Below, one piece after another: positions 37,301 through 52,300 of a DNA stretch of 64,000 nt. Made by a program: the position numbers and the translations under genes. Source of the DNA: Tubulanus polymorphus (lineage: Eukaryota; Nemertea; Palaeonemertea; Tubulaniformes; Tubulanidae); NCBI RefSeq assembly GCF_964204645.1, contig NC_134025.1:30410001-30474000 (forward strand). Direction: 5' to 3'. How positions within the stretch are numbered: position 1 is the stretch's first letter; each line of letters starts with the position of its first letter. The notes under the pieces were generated by a model. That model was not told the origin of the DNA. It saw nothing but the letters and a program-made list of their open reading frames with translations, and did not search any database.

Positions 37301-40300
37301 TGAATAAATAACTAAAAACAGTAAACTGATATAATATATAATCAACCAGTATTGATCGCACTGTTCTCGGTTCTCGTCCATCTAAATTTCATGCACATTT
37401 TTTTTTGACGTCACGTTTTTATTTTTGAAGAAAAAACCCGGCGATATATTATTAGAAATGCGATATTAAAAGCGGAATAATTCCACGGAATTTGACGTCA
37501 CGCGAGATTGAAATTTCCTAGAATACTATTAAAAACACCTGTCACATCGACTAACAGCTGTTTAGAGGAATCACTCACTCTCCGCTCACCGCTGCTGGCC
37601 CCTGATATTAAAACTATAAAATATTCCATAAATTCAACAATTCAAACAATCTTCCTTGAATGTTGTGTATATTGCGTATACCCGCCCACACATGATGTAA
37701 ATAGACTGAGAATCAGGGGTGGATCCCACTCGTAGTACGGTTGATCCATCGCGCTGACGTCACGATCTATTTTCATCTAATTCATCCATTTATAGAAAAT
37801 CAATCGGAATTTTTTCCAATCAGTGAAATCATTGAGATATTGATCAAACATAGAATCGATGTCTCCGGGCGGATTGAGAAAATTTAAAAGGAAGCCATTA
37901 GAAATAAAGTCTAGCCGATGTCTTCCCTCGGCGCTAGAAAACAAATACAGTCGAAAAAAGTCACTTACGGGCGCAAGGCAGGGCTGTGGAGCCCCAAAAA
38001 TAGATTTTGGGAGTTAAAAATAAAGAGTGAATTTACAGAATTTTTGGTATAAATTGCAGATGTACAAAATTGGAAACGTGAACCGGTAGCAAACGACTGA
38101 TCGGTTTTTTTTTAGGGGGAGAGGGGCGTGCTTTAACGACCATGTGGTCATTCTTTAATGAAATTTGCCACAGATGTTGTCTCTAATTCATTTAAATATT
38201 TCATCGATTGCGGATGGAATTTGAATCCGAAACTGATAACAATCACTAAAAATAAGTAGCAATTTATTCATTTCCGATATCAGAATTTTTTAACTCCTTT
38301 CACTAATTAAAAAATTCCTCCAGTTTTTCAGCATTTTTTTATCAAAAACTGGCCTTGAATCTCAAACACTAGAACTCTTGTTTCAGTGGTCACAATGATG
38401 AATTTTCACATAACAAGGTATAATTACATAAGCAATAACTGATCACAATCTGTGCAGGGGGTGGTACCATGAAACTTTATCACACAACTTGTGTATTAAT
38501 TCTGAGCTATATATGGCAGACCGGGAATCAGAAATATTCTAACAGAAACTCTCCTTCAATTCTTCACTTATTTTCATAGATCTTTCACAATTTTTTCAGA
38601 CGCTTATTTTTTAAAAATTTTTTACACTTGACCGCTGTTCTTTACCATATCATATTTGTTAGTTTTACCTAGTGACAATATCACTAAATCAGGATTACGC
38701 ATATATACATATATATATATATACATTAGGCCATAAATTTGTTAAAATTCCAACCTAATATACATATATATATAATAAAACATGTGACTATATGAAACAT
38801 GAATAAGCATGATTAAATCTAGTATTCGGGATCAATATGGAATTTTTGTGTCACATCTGTATTTCGCCTCTACTTGAAAATATCATATTCATTCGATATA
38901 TAGAAATACGTATAACTGAAATAATAAAAAAACACACAGTCAGCGGCGGTCGTCCAGGGGTAAAAAACAGTTTAATCACGACGTAAATAATACTTCAGTT
39001 CGTAGATATGGAAAATCTATATGAAATTCAGTGTCATTCATATACAAACTGGCAACAATATCAAATACCGCACTAACAATAGAAATTATCAAAAATATTT
39101 CCGAGAGCCGGTAATTGTTTCCATATTTCGACTATACGCTTAGAAGTGTAGATATTCTGAGTTCCTGAAGATGACTTATTAGGATAGAGTCGAAAATGTA
39201 TATTACTATAATTGAATGATAAACCAGAATTGAAAATGGATCAGAATTGAGTCGAAACTTCGAATAATCTCTTAATTTTCTTCATATTGTGGGTTTTTCT
39301 TCAAAATCCGAACTCTGAATAAATGATCGGCTCAAGGAAACATTTCGGTGCCTTTTTATTCTGCGTGCGGGGTTTGAACACAAAACTGAAGAGTGTTTCA
39401 TGTCGATGAATGAAGTCTTACCAACAACGAACTGTCGACTGAGTCTATATCAGTGGTTTCTTTCACGGTCATCATTGAGACTAATTATTCCATTAATCCG
39501 CGCGATTATCACCACTCTGACCGACTATTAATCCCAGATATCAAACACACAAAAAATCCGATTCAAACGGGAAAGAGTTGAGAGAGTAAGAGTGTGGATT
39601 ATATAAACACTACTCTACGATCTAATGAACAATACGTAATAGATATATCTCCCTCTCTCGTGCTACATCATTGATTATAATTCGGATGGCGCTGCTGCTG
39701 CTGCTGCCGGTGCCATTATTACCGAAACGATCAGAATGATTCACATGAATTCCCGACAGACCGCGACAAAGTAACGATAGTTTCAAAACCTCCGAGATCT
39801 AACTATAACTATGTAAAAATATTCCCGATTCGTCTTCAAACGCTGCTGGTGCTGCTGCTGCTGCTGGTGCTGCTGCTGGTGCTGTATCGTGTTAATAGAA
39901 TCATCAATAATGATGGATGGCTCCACGCGCGACCAGCATCCAGTATGTGTCAGTGTGTATAGCTGTATGACGACGACAGACTGTTCACTGTTATATCGAT
40001 GTCATAGCTCGCTCTCTGGCGTACTGACGCTGCTGCTGCTGCTGCTCGCCGCACCGCAGCTGCTGCTGCTGCTACCGCTGTAGTTTCAGCTGCTGCTGCT
40101 GCTATGGCGATCGGTACCACGCTGCACAACAGTGTGTCACATTATAACACATGACAAATACAGTGGATTGAAACAGGGGCGAGTGAAAACTATGAGTGGA
40201 TCCACTGAATGGATCCACCCGTCGTACGCTGAATGCATCCACCCGTACGCTGAATGGGTCCACCCATACACTGAGTGGATCCACCCATACGCTGAATGGG

Positions 40301-43300
40301 TCCACCCATACACTGAGTGGATCCACCCATACGCTGAATGGGTCCACCCATACACTGAGTGGATCCACCCATACGCTGAATGGGTCCACCACTGAGTTAA
40401 CAGATCTGTAGCCAAAGGAATTTCTGGTTGAAGACTTCTGACGACATTGAGTTTTTTAAGGATAGACACTGAACAACAAATCATTACTTCATTAACTTTA
40501 ACTAATTCATCTCTTACTGTAGACAATTCTAGTGCACGCGTGGATCCCGACAGGGTGTCTTGTAAAGACCCTCGAATGTTTGGAGTTGCCCTTTATTGAA
40601 TGAACTCCTCAACTTTAACTGCCACAAAATTTTTAATGAGACGTCATTTTTGCTGATATGATCAAAAATGGCCGCAGTGTCACGAAATAGGTGTTGGATA
40701 GGGTTGTGTGGGGTATAGTAACCCATTGAGTGCAGAGCTCAGAGGTTCTCGCAACCATATTCATATTTTATATCACAAAATTGATATAAACGTAGATTTA
40801 TACAAGTAAAATATGGGAAGTGTGTTTATTGCAAAATAGCAGATGTATAACATATAAAAACATGTCACCAGGTCGTCACAGTTACAATTTAAATCAAAAC
40901 CTACTGAGCCTTATACAGTGTATATAGCTGTAGTCTCTCATCAATCTGGGGTCAACAGGTTCAAACCCCATCAAAACCCCTGAGAAAACATTACACTTGT
41001 CTCTCATCAGGGGTTCATTGGTTCAAACCTCATCAAAACCCCTGAGCAAACATTACATAGTCTCTCATCAATCAGGGGTTCATGGGTTCAAACCTTATCA
41101 AAACCCCTGAGCAAACATTTCACTAGTCTCTCATCAATCAGGGGTTCATGGGTTCAAACCTCATCAAAACCCCTGAGCAAACATTTCACTAGTCTCTCAT
41201 CAATCAGGGGTTCATGGGTTCAAACCTTATCAAAACCCCTGAGCAAACATTTCACTAGTCTCTCATCGATCAGGGGTTCATGGGTTCAAACCTTATCAAA
41301 ACCCCTGAGCAAACATTTCACTAGTCTCTCATCAATCAGGGGTTCATGGGTTCAAACCTCATCAAAACCCCTGAGCAAACATTTCACTAGTCTCTCATCA
41401 ATCCGGGGTTCATGGGTTCGAACCCCATTAAAACCATAGAGTAACAAAACCATGAATCGGTATAAACAGCAAAACCGAAGGTTCAGAGTTTAAACCGAGC
41501 TGGCAACAGAGTTTTCTAAACTGACGATTCACCTCAGTCCTCTCTCCTGCTCTGAGGAAAACAAAACCATAGTCACTTTCTCTAAATGCCCTGAGCTTGA
41601 AGATCATTAGTCGTCGAAGAAATGGCAAAACCTCAAAACATTCCAACAGATTAATAGATGATATTCAAATCGGTGATGAGCAGATGTATTTTGAGAGATG
41701 ATGGATATCGAGAACAGGTTCAATCGATAATATCAATAATATCGATATCAATCGCGATATATCAACATCCGGATGAGATTTAGTCAGAATAGTGAAATCT
41801 GACTAAAATAATGATTCACGCGTCTATATTTGTCATAATTATTGACACGAGCCTCGAGCCACAGTCAGTCGAGTGTCAGATCATGCGTATAATTAACCCC
41901 GGGTAATCTAATAATAATTCATAGAGAAATATTAGAGTTCAAATTAAAAATTGTAATAATTCCTCAAATATAGAAAAAAGAGAGAGAGAGAGCGAGGATT
42001 CCTACGAGGGAATCTCGTGACTCAATCATTAGATAACTTACCGAATTAATAGAAGAACTGCTTTCGACGAGTCGCGCTAATGAATTAGTTTTAGATGATA
42101 CCGGCATCGTAGTAGTCATAACTGTCGTTTACGGGTCATTCGGCGGCCCTCGCGCCCGCGCACACAGCCCAAACCAACGAAACCGAGCTCGTCGTGTATG
42201 TTTTCGCATTCGTTCACCAGTGAGATGAGAGATGAAACAAACCGAGAAGGTGTATGTATGTAGACATAGCACGCTACAGTCATAATGTATTGAGGCAATG
42301 CCGATACCTTATCAAGGGTAAGTAGCTAGTCAGTAAGCGGTGAGTGAGTCGTTCGTTCGGAATAAAACTCGTGACCTCATCGCCGGAGAGATGAATCTCT
42401 CGTGAAAATCCGTACCGGAATGATTCGAAAGGGCGAGGGGTAAAAACGTCGACCCCTCGCGAGAGTAAAACCTCGAATCCGAACGTAAACACCGACTGGA
42501 ATCGACGGAGAATTAGACTCGACTACGACCTATCGATAGATAGCAGAAATTTCATTGGTTTTAATAAAGCAGAGCTTCCAGATTCGAGATCGAGATGAGA
42601 GAGCGAAGAATCTAAAGAGTGCACGGCTAAATATTCATATACTCTACATCGATCTACATCATTATACTCATATACTGCGTATATCATATACACATGATCT
42701 CGATGAAAAAAGATGTAATGAAAAATGTAAACTAGTTTAATATACGTTTAAAGACAAACCACTGACAGAAGCAGATGAAACAATAGAGGGCAGTAGTGTA
42801 TTTATATAAACAGATAGAGGAGAGATGAATGACTTGTAGGAATCACAAAACACTGATTCACTTAAAAGGTTGAATTCATATGAATCATTTCAGACGGAAT
42901 GACCGTACGCGAGAATCGCGCGCTTATGTTTCCATTAGGAGGCAATAAAACTATTTCTAATTAAGATGAATATCCGTAGATTTTCAGTAGAAAAATTAAT
43001 CGATAAAGCAAAAAGCACCGAATGAAGACTCTTTCCTAGAATCATCATGTGAGAACTGGACAATTAATGGCGCTACAAGAGGCCACGTTAGTCTAATAGT
43101 TCATGTAAATGATGTGTTAATGATAAACTGTGAATTTTGTTATAAAGAAAAAACACTAAAAACTACATTGAAAATTTAGATAGAAGTTTAGTAATGATCG
43201 TTTTCAATATCAACCTTGTAAATAAACCAGAAAACCATGCATCGAGAAACCAAGTTACCTGTTTCTTTAATTCGGCTCGTTTCGAAAATGGCTTCTTTTT

Positions 43301-46300
43301 CTGTAAAAATATAGTCACACACCAAAATAACATCACATCGTGAAGATCGAAGAGACTTATAGAACACGAGAGAATGACGGGAGATAAGAGGGGGGGGTCA
43401 TACCTAGGTTAACATTCAGGGCCACACCGAAAAAATTACACATATCATTATTCGCTAATTCACCTCAATTATCAATAACTAATCAGTATAGCGCCGCCGG
43501 TAGTTTATCATCACGCCGACAGATGGCAGCACTAATCAAATATTACATTTAACATCATCGAGAGTAATGTACGCATACTGCGCTGCACCGATACATTCAC
43601 ACACTTATACCAACTAGTCAGCACTAGCCAATATAAAATAATACATTTCATAATATAACCGATATTTATACGAGCAAGCTGAAAATAATCCACATTTCTA
43701 CAAATAATCCTGGAAATAATTCCTCAAATAGCGATACAACAGTCAGCATAGGAGCAAAAATCATCAAACAATTAAAATTCAGGTTCATCCTGTATTGATT
43801 GCTGGTAGTTAGGTCTATATGGCAGCATTCTGCAGGGGATTGATACCCGATTGGGGAGGATTGATACCTGAGTGGGGAGGATTGATACCGGAGTGGGGAG
43901 GATTGATACCGGAGTGGGGAGGATTGATACCCGAGTGGGGAGGATTGATACCCGAGTGGGGAGGATTGATACCCGAGTGGGGAGGATTGATACCTGAGTG
44001 GGGAGGATTGATACCGGAGTGGGGAGGATTGATACCTGAGTGGGGAGGATTGATACCGGAGTGGGGAGGATTGATACCCAAGTGGGGAGGATTGATACCC
44101 GAGTGGGGAGGATTGGTACCCGAGTGGGGAGGATTGGTACCCGAGTGGGGAGGATTGATACCTGAGTGGGGAGGATTGATACCTGAGTGGGGAGGATTGA
44201 TACCTGAGTGGGGAGGATTGATTCCTGAGTGGGGAGGATTGATTCCTGAGTGGGGAGGATTGATACTGGAGTGGGGAGGATTGATTCCTGAGTGGGGAGG
44301 ATTGATTCCCGAGTGGGGAGGATTGATACCCGAATGGGGAGGATTGATACCCGAATGGGGAGGATTGATACCCGATTGGGGAGGATTGATTCCTGAGTGG
44401 GGAGGATTGATACCTGAGTGGGGAGGATTGATACCGGAGTAGGGAGGATTGATACCTGAGTGGGGAGGATTGATACCTGAGTGGGGAGGATTGATACCTG
44501 AGTGGGGAGGATTGATTCCTGAGTTGGGAGGATTGATACCTGAGTGGGGAGGATTGATACCGGAGTGGGGAGGATTGATTCCTGAGTGGGGAGGATTGAT
44601 ACCTGAGTGGGGAGGATTGATTCCCGAGTGGGGAGGATTGATACCCGAATGGGTAGGATTGATACCCGAATGGGGAGGATTGATACCCGATTGGGGAGGA
44701 TTGATTCCTGAGTGGGGAGGATTGATACCGGAGTAGGGAGGATTGATACCTGAGTGGGGAGGATTGATACCTGAGTGGGGAGGATTGATACTGGAGTGGG
44801 GAGGATTGATACTGGAGTGGGAAGGATTGATTCCCAATCGGGGAGGATTGATACCGGAGTGGGGAGGATTGATACCGGAGTGGGGAGGATTGATACCGGA
44901 GTGGGGAGGATTGGTTCCTGAGTGGGGAGGATTGGTACCCGAGTGGGGAGGATTGATACCCGAGTGGGGAGGATTGATACCCGAGTGGGGAGGATTGATA
45001 CCGGAGTGGGGAGGATTGATACCTGAGAGGGGAGGATTGGTACCCGAGTGGGGAGGATTGATACCTGAGAGGGGAGGATTGGTACCCGAGTGGGGAGGAT
45101 TGATACCGGAGTGGGGAGGATTGATTCCTGAATGGGGAGGATTGATACCCGAGTGGGGAGGATTGATACCTGAGTGGGGAGGATTGATACCCGAGTGGGG
45201 AGGATTGATTCCTGAGTGGGAAGGATTGATTCCCGATCAGGGAGGATTGATACCTGATCGGGGAGGATTGTAGGATATTTTATAAGCTATCATATAATCA
45301 TTAAACGGTTCTAAGCTGAACAATCTAAATCATCAGCGATTTGCCGGCGATCCTCTTTCAACTCTGCTGCTGTCGGCTGAGTTTTCAAAATTAGTCGTAA
45401 TGTTTGCCATATTGAACATTCAATCATATACACTATTGGCATGCTAACTAAGCAATGTTACCATAACAACGGGAGACGGGCTTCGGATGAGCACGGGGGA
45501 CGGGAGAGAGAAATACAAGTTCATTTAGTACAATGAAGACACAGACTGTAGCTGCAGCTACCGATCAGACCGCAGCAGCTACAGCTACCGATCAGACCGC
45601 AGCAGCTACAGCTACCGATCAGACCGCAGCAGCTACAGCTACCGATCAGACCACAGCAGCTACAGCTACCGATCAGACCGCAGCAGCTACAGCTACCGAT
45701 CAGACCGCAGCAGCTGCAGCTACCGATCAGACCGCAGCAGCTACAGCTACCGATCAGACCGCAGCAGCTACAGCTACCGATCAGACCGCAGCAGCTACAG
45801 CTACCGATCAGACCGCAGCAGCTACAGCTACCGATCTGACTGCAGCAGCTACAGCTACCGATCAGACCGCAGCAGCTACAGCTACCGATCAATTGACGTT
45901 CATTTGAAAATTCCCTCATCACGACCGATCATTGTAAAAATTAACCCCTTAAAAAATTTACGGTGAGAAAAATTAGCACAAAATCAAGGCTCTGATTCTA
46001 TCCAAAAGTGGAAAAGAAAAATGAGTAAAATAAGTAGATTCTAAAAATAATGGCAGATGGGTCCAGTTACTGAGTTGTTGGTTGGTTTGACTAATTCCAA
46101 CAAGTTGTCAATACCTGACATTCGAGATTAAAACATTCAAAAATCTGTTTTAGCAAAAATTGCTGCATTTGTTTCTGTCGATTAATAGTGTGAAAACAGA
46201 AACCAAACTCTGTTTTAATTCAATCAATTCGAGATCAAGTCTTTAAAAATACAGCGATTAAACAACAATGATTATCAATCAGTTTCAGTTCTCTGTCGAA

Positions 46301-49300
46301 ATGAGAATCAAAACGACTACATCTAAGTCAAATTTCAATGAAAACTGTTAGTATAAAACAGGGTCCAGTTTCACAGATCTTCGACTAACTTATGATCTCA
46401 TTTCAACTGTTAAGACTCGGATCTAAAATAATCGACAGGTTTCTGTGGAACTGGATTCACAGCTGTAAATAAAGAAGAATATACAATAAACATTACCAAA
46501 ATTCTGTAATATTCCAGTACATAACTCATCCCCAACAAGATGACATTGACATCATGTTAACAAGCATACAATACTGATCATCGTTTATATTGCATACATT
46601 ATAATATAGAAATAACGATGCCACACCTAACTGTACACGCTGTAGTTATATATACCTATATAGATAAACCCTCTAATATTGAAGCTTTAAGCACAATTAC
46701 AATACAGGCATTCAGCTTCGGGTTATCGTCTATATTTTTCATTACCGATATAAAATTGAATGCATAAATTCTCATTTGCATAAAAAGCTCGAGGCTACGA
46801 AATAGTTTTTCTTTTTTATTTTTAGGAAAAACCTGTGATCTTTCATCTAACGTTAAACGCCTTCGAATATATCTCCACCCGAAGGCATAACCGAAAAAAA
46901 ACCGGTCGAGATTCGCGGAACCGTAGCCCAGTTATAGAACGTTAGAGAAGAGACAGTAGTGATTAATCCTCAGAAAAAATTTATGGATAATATAAATAAA
47001 TGAATCATTTATCCTTGAAGATTTTTTGGCAGTTAATAGCAGCATCATACCCTGAGATACAAACAGGTGCCACAGAGAGAGAGGCCGAGGGATTATCCAG
47101 CCTACACCAGGTACAATGAACCCGTACAGAAACATTATAGGTAAAGCATAATAAATAGTTTAGACTAAGTATTATTAGCAACACAGATGAAAATGTATGT
47201 TTAGTCGGAGATAAACACATTGGTTCAGGTATATATGTATATATGTGTGTAACTCAGTGTGAGGAAGACTTATTTCTTTTTACGCATATAGCTTCAATAT
47301 GCAGTGTCTTTAGTTTGGTGTCTATAGCTTCATACAAACTATATTATCTTAGCCAGAAGTGGATCCAGAGGTGGGATACAGGGTGTTACTAGACTGGGCC
47401 GGATACAGGGCGTTACTAAATAGGGCTGGATACAGGGTGTTACTAGACTGGGCCGGATACAGGGTGCTACTAAATAGGGCTGGATACAGGATGTTACTAA
47501 ACAGGGCTGGATACAGGGTGTTACTAAATAGGGCTGGATACAGGGTGTTACTAAACAGGGCTGGATACAGGGTGTTACTAAATAGGGCTGGATACAGGGT
47601 GTTACTAGACCGGTCTCGATACAGGGTGTTACTAAACTAGGCTGGATACAGGGTGTTACTAAATAGGGCTGGATACAGGGTGTTACTAAATAGGGCTGGA
47701 TACAGGGTGTTACTAAATAAGGCTGGATACAGGGTGTTACTAAACAGGGCTGGATACAGGGTGTTACTAAATAGGGCTGGATACAGGGTGTTACTAAACA
47801 GGGGTGGATACAGGGTGTTACTAAACTGGGCTGGATACAGGGTGTTACTAAATAGGGCTGGATACAGGGTGTTACTAGACCGGTCTCGATACAGGGTGTT
47901 ACTGAACTGGGCTGGATACAGGGTGTTACTAAACTGGGCTGGATACAGGGTGTTACTAGACTGGGCCGGATACAGGGTGTTACTAAATAGGGCTGGATAC
48001 AGGGTGTTACTAAATAGGGCTGGATACAGGGTGTTACTAGACTGGGCCGGATACAGGGTGTTACTAAACTGGGCTGGATACAGGGTGTTACTAGACCGGT
48101 CTCAATACAGGGTGTTACTAAACTGGGCTGGATACAGGGTGTTACTAGACCGGTCTCGATACAGGGTGTTACTAAACAGGGCTGGATACAGGGTGTTACT
48201 AGACCGGTCTCGATACAGGGTGTTACTAAACAGGGCTGGATACAGGGTGTTACTAGACCAGTCTCGATACAGGGTGTTACTAGATGTTATTTTTTTCAAC
48301 TATTGATCTTTCAGAAGGTATCATTCGTAATCTAACCTCGAAAATTTTCAAAATCAAACTCACATTTGGTGCATTATGAGGAAATAAGTTGAATTTATAA
48401 CTAGATAGGAAATAACTAGAGCTATGGATCCACCTCAGGCACCAATACCTCATCGATTATGAAGTTTGATACAGGAAAAACTGTTACATTATGACTGTGT
48501 TATCTGTATGTATACTGGTAGGGTAAGGCATGTACATGTATATGTATTAACGTACGGTATGTGCGTATATGTGTATATGTATGTGTGTAGCAGGTGAGAG
48601 AACCACCTCACTCCACTCACTCCTCTCTACTTAACACACGACCGAGAGAGACAGACGGACGGACAGACAGACAGACAGACGGACAGACAGACAGACAGAG
48701 AGAGAGAGAGTTAATCATATGTAAAATGAATACTGTTGTTATAGTCATTTTTTAACGATTACATTAAAAAACCCTCAATTCCAAGCGTTGTCCGAGAACT
48801 GTGCTTCGTGCTGCTGTATGTTATTATTGAAGTAAATAGAGACAGCAAGGAGCGCAGCAGCCGCAGCCGCAGCAGCAGCAACAGATCAGCCAGCGTGCGA
48901 ATACCACCACAGTCACAACCCATTGCCGCAGCCTGCTCCTCACATACTCGATATATAATAGTCGTATTACATACTAAATTCTTGAAGCAATTATGAAGAA
49001 CAATCTGTTGAGCGTTGTCGCCATCCTCGTCGCCGTAGTTACTAGTTCCGTTTGTTCGTTGTTGCTTTTGTAACCGATAGCTACGTTTTCGATATACTCC
49101 GCTTTTTGGATGATGATCTAAAAGACGATTTTCAACTGCAGCCGTCCGGGAATCGGTCCGGGAATCGGTCCGGGAATCATTCCGCGAATCACTCCGCGAA
49201 TCGGTTCGCGGATCACAATCAGACGCCGTCATTTGATTTGCCCGAAATAACTGTCAATTATACATCATCATAGATCACTGTGACAAATATATACTGGGGG

Positions 49301-52300
49301 GGGGGGGGGTTAAAAGCCTGGGAAATTTTGGAGTTTGATTCCCACTGGAAGAGGGCTGGTTTGATTATGTGAGGAGCAGTTTGAATCTGGAGGGTTTGAT
49401 GTCTCACGAGAGGTTCACGGTTCAGTCTTGTGAGGGCTTGGGAGTTAGACCCTGTGAGGGCTTGGGAGTTAGACCCTGTGAGGGCTTGGGAGTTAGACCC
49501 TGTGAGGGCTTGGGAGTTAGACCTTGTGAGGAGTTTGATCAGAGCTTCCTAATCCATAATATCCTTGGGGTTGACTTTGATATTTTAATCTTTTATTTTT
49601 TGATGTACCCCGCACTGTGAGAAAGTATGATCCCACGAGAGGAAAGGAGTGTTATTCACGGAGAAATGTTTAGTTTGATCCTACAAGGAGGAGTTTTATT
49701 CTGTCAGCTGAGGTTTGTTGGGGGGAGGGGGGGTTAGGGAGTAGTTTCGAGCAAGCTGATACATTTATTTACCTAAAACAGTGTATTCAGTGTGACAGGT
49801 GACACACACACAATGTGTCATCGCGCGTCTGCCGTTATAACATGAAATATCAGTTTCATCACGATTGATTTTGATTTAAAAAAATATGATCTGAATAAGA
49901 GAGAATCTCTGAAATACGCGGTAAATGATAAAATGTTCACGATTTAAAGAGTTTAGTCTGTTTGTTGGTGTATATTCAGCAGCAGTAGTTAGTGCCAGTA
50001 TCATGTGTGTTGTGATGGCATGTGCCGCCAAACATTTTCATTATAATGAGTATATATAATGTGATATGTATGTAATGTGCTGAGGGGAAAATTAGCCTCG
50101 CAATTTCATTTTCATTATCGTACGCAGTATCTGTATACATATGTATGAGACAGTATTCACAGTATCAGACTATTGAAATGATGTATATACATACCCCTAT
50201 TCCTCACCCCGGGACCTCGCAACCATCACCCCCTATTCCTCGCCCCGGGACCATCACCCCCTATCCCTCACCCCGGGACCCCGCGATCATCATCCCCCTA
50301 TCCCTCACCCCGGGACCTCGCAACCATCACCCCCTATTCCTCGCCCCGGGACCATCACCCCCTATTCCTCACCCCGGGACCTTGCAACCATCACCCCCTA
50401 TTCCTCGCCCCGGGACCATCACCCCCTATCCCTCACCCCGGGACCTTGCAACCATCACCCCCTATTCCTCGCCCCGGGACCATCACCTCCTATCCCTCAC
50501 CCTGGGACCCCACGATCATCATCCCCCTATCCCTCGCCCCAGGACCCCGTAATCATTATCCCCTATCCCTCACCCCGGGACCACGTAGCCATCACCCCTA
50601 TCCTTCACCCCGCGATCATCATCCCCCTATCCCTTGCCCCAGGACCCCGTAATTATCACCTCCTACCCTCATCCCAGGGCCCGCAATCATTTTTACATCC
50701 AACAGTCTAAAAATCAGGCTTGAGCTAAAAATCTGCTGGTCTTCAACACAACTGATTTATAATAATTACCGTGTAAAGTATCGACTGTGACAGCTGCAGA
50801 CTGCACTAAAATCGAATTTGTGGAGAGAATCCAAACCCTGTATAAAAAGGTGCGAGTTTGGTGATTGCAGAACCTTTAAACCCTTCATACAGAGATCCAT
50901 GGACATATAATCTGAGAGAACACAGCATAGCAGCCCTGTTTATAGATCGGGGATACTACTGTCTAGTCCGGGGGATACTGTCTAGTCCGGGGGATACAGT
51001 CTAGTCCGGGGGATACAGTCTAGTCCGGGGGATACTGTCTAGTCCGGGGGATACAGTCTAGTCCGGGGGATACCGTCTAGTCCGGGGCCTATATTGCCTA
51101 GTCCGGGGATACTGTCTAGTCCGGGGGATACTGTCTAGTCGGGGGATACTGTCTAGTCCGGGGGATACTGTCTAGTCCGGGGGATACTGTCTAGTTTGGG
51201 GGCCTATATTGCCTAGTCCGGGGATACTGTCTAGTCCAGGGATACTATTTAGTTTGGGGCCTATACTGTCTAGTCTGGAGACACTGTCTAGTCCGACTGA
51301 TAAACAGTAGACAATACATAATATACTGGTTACTTATCATCATTACTTCAGACTTCAACGCCTCTCCCGGGAACCATTTTTAAGAATTCCAAAGACCGAA
51401 TTCCACGATAATTTTTGATTACCGCCCTAATACATATATATGATTGCGTGGCCGAGTATCTTGAGGCTTAATTGGTGTAGATTACTGGTGATCTTTAGGG
51501 AATTCATACACAGTTTCCATTCTATACACTATTATACTGCATTTATACTGACTCATACACACACACATACTCAACTAACTAATGTTTCAAACACACATTA
51601 TTTCCATACAGATTCCACTATCTAAAACCAGGAAGGGAGCCTCACATGCCTCGTGTAAGACACTCAAAACATTTAAAACTTAGTTTGGAGGCGTCAAATC
51701 AATTCTTAATTCAGGACCCAGTTGCGCAATTGTGAACTCATAGAGCTCTGTCGAACTGAATTTAGGTGCTTGATAATGTAATGAGCTTAGAATTATTGAT
51801 AACTTATTTCTGTTTGTTACGGAGTCATTCCAGTGAATCATCGAGCAAATTATAACACATTTTAAATGAAAGGCGAGAGAGGTATACTAACTACTAGCAT
51901 CACTATACATTCATCAACATTGATATATATATATATAATAGAGGTCTGGTATGTGAGATGTTCGAGTTCGATAGAAAACCAGCGCCAGAGATTTTACATA
52001 CATAATGACATAAGATAATCAGGGAATTTACAAACTTTGAGAGTCTGTAGTGCAAATCGTTTATTGCATTTATGACCATCAATATGGCGTAGTCACACGA
52101 GTCCGAGACTTCTAAACCAGTGTCTGTCTATTCTCACTGATTCTTACCTGTCTTATGAAACTATTTGAGCTGTCACTTTCAATGCCATCTGAATGTCGAT
52201 ATTTGCCTTTACGCCGAGCCCCTTTACCAGACTACATAGAACAGATAAATATAAATCTCATTAAATGATATGTTTCAACATACAAGCCTTTATTCAGGTA

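Noticed and set aside
43815-44837. 340-codon minus-strand open frame as a protein gene
   Set aside because: It consists only of 21-bp repeats, is intronic in CACNB, and the opposite strand is equally open.
45533-45907. Cys/Ser-rich or Ala/Thr-rich secreted repeat protein
   Set aside because: Both are translations of one 27-bp intronic array; no signal peptide or unique sequence.
47359-48306. GYRVLLNRA repeat protein
   Set aside because: Pure 27-bp minisatellite with interspersed stops, in a CACNB intron, with no non-repeat domain.
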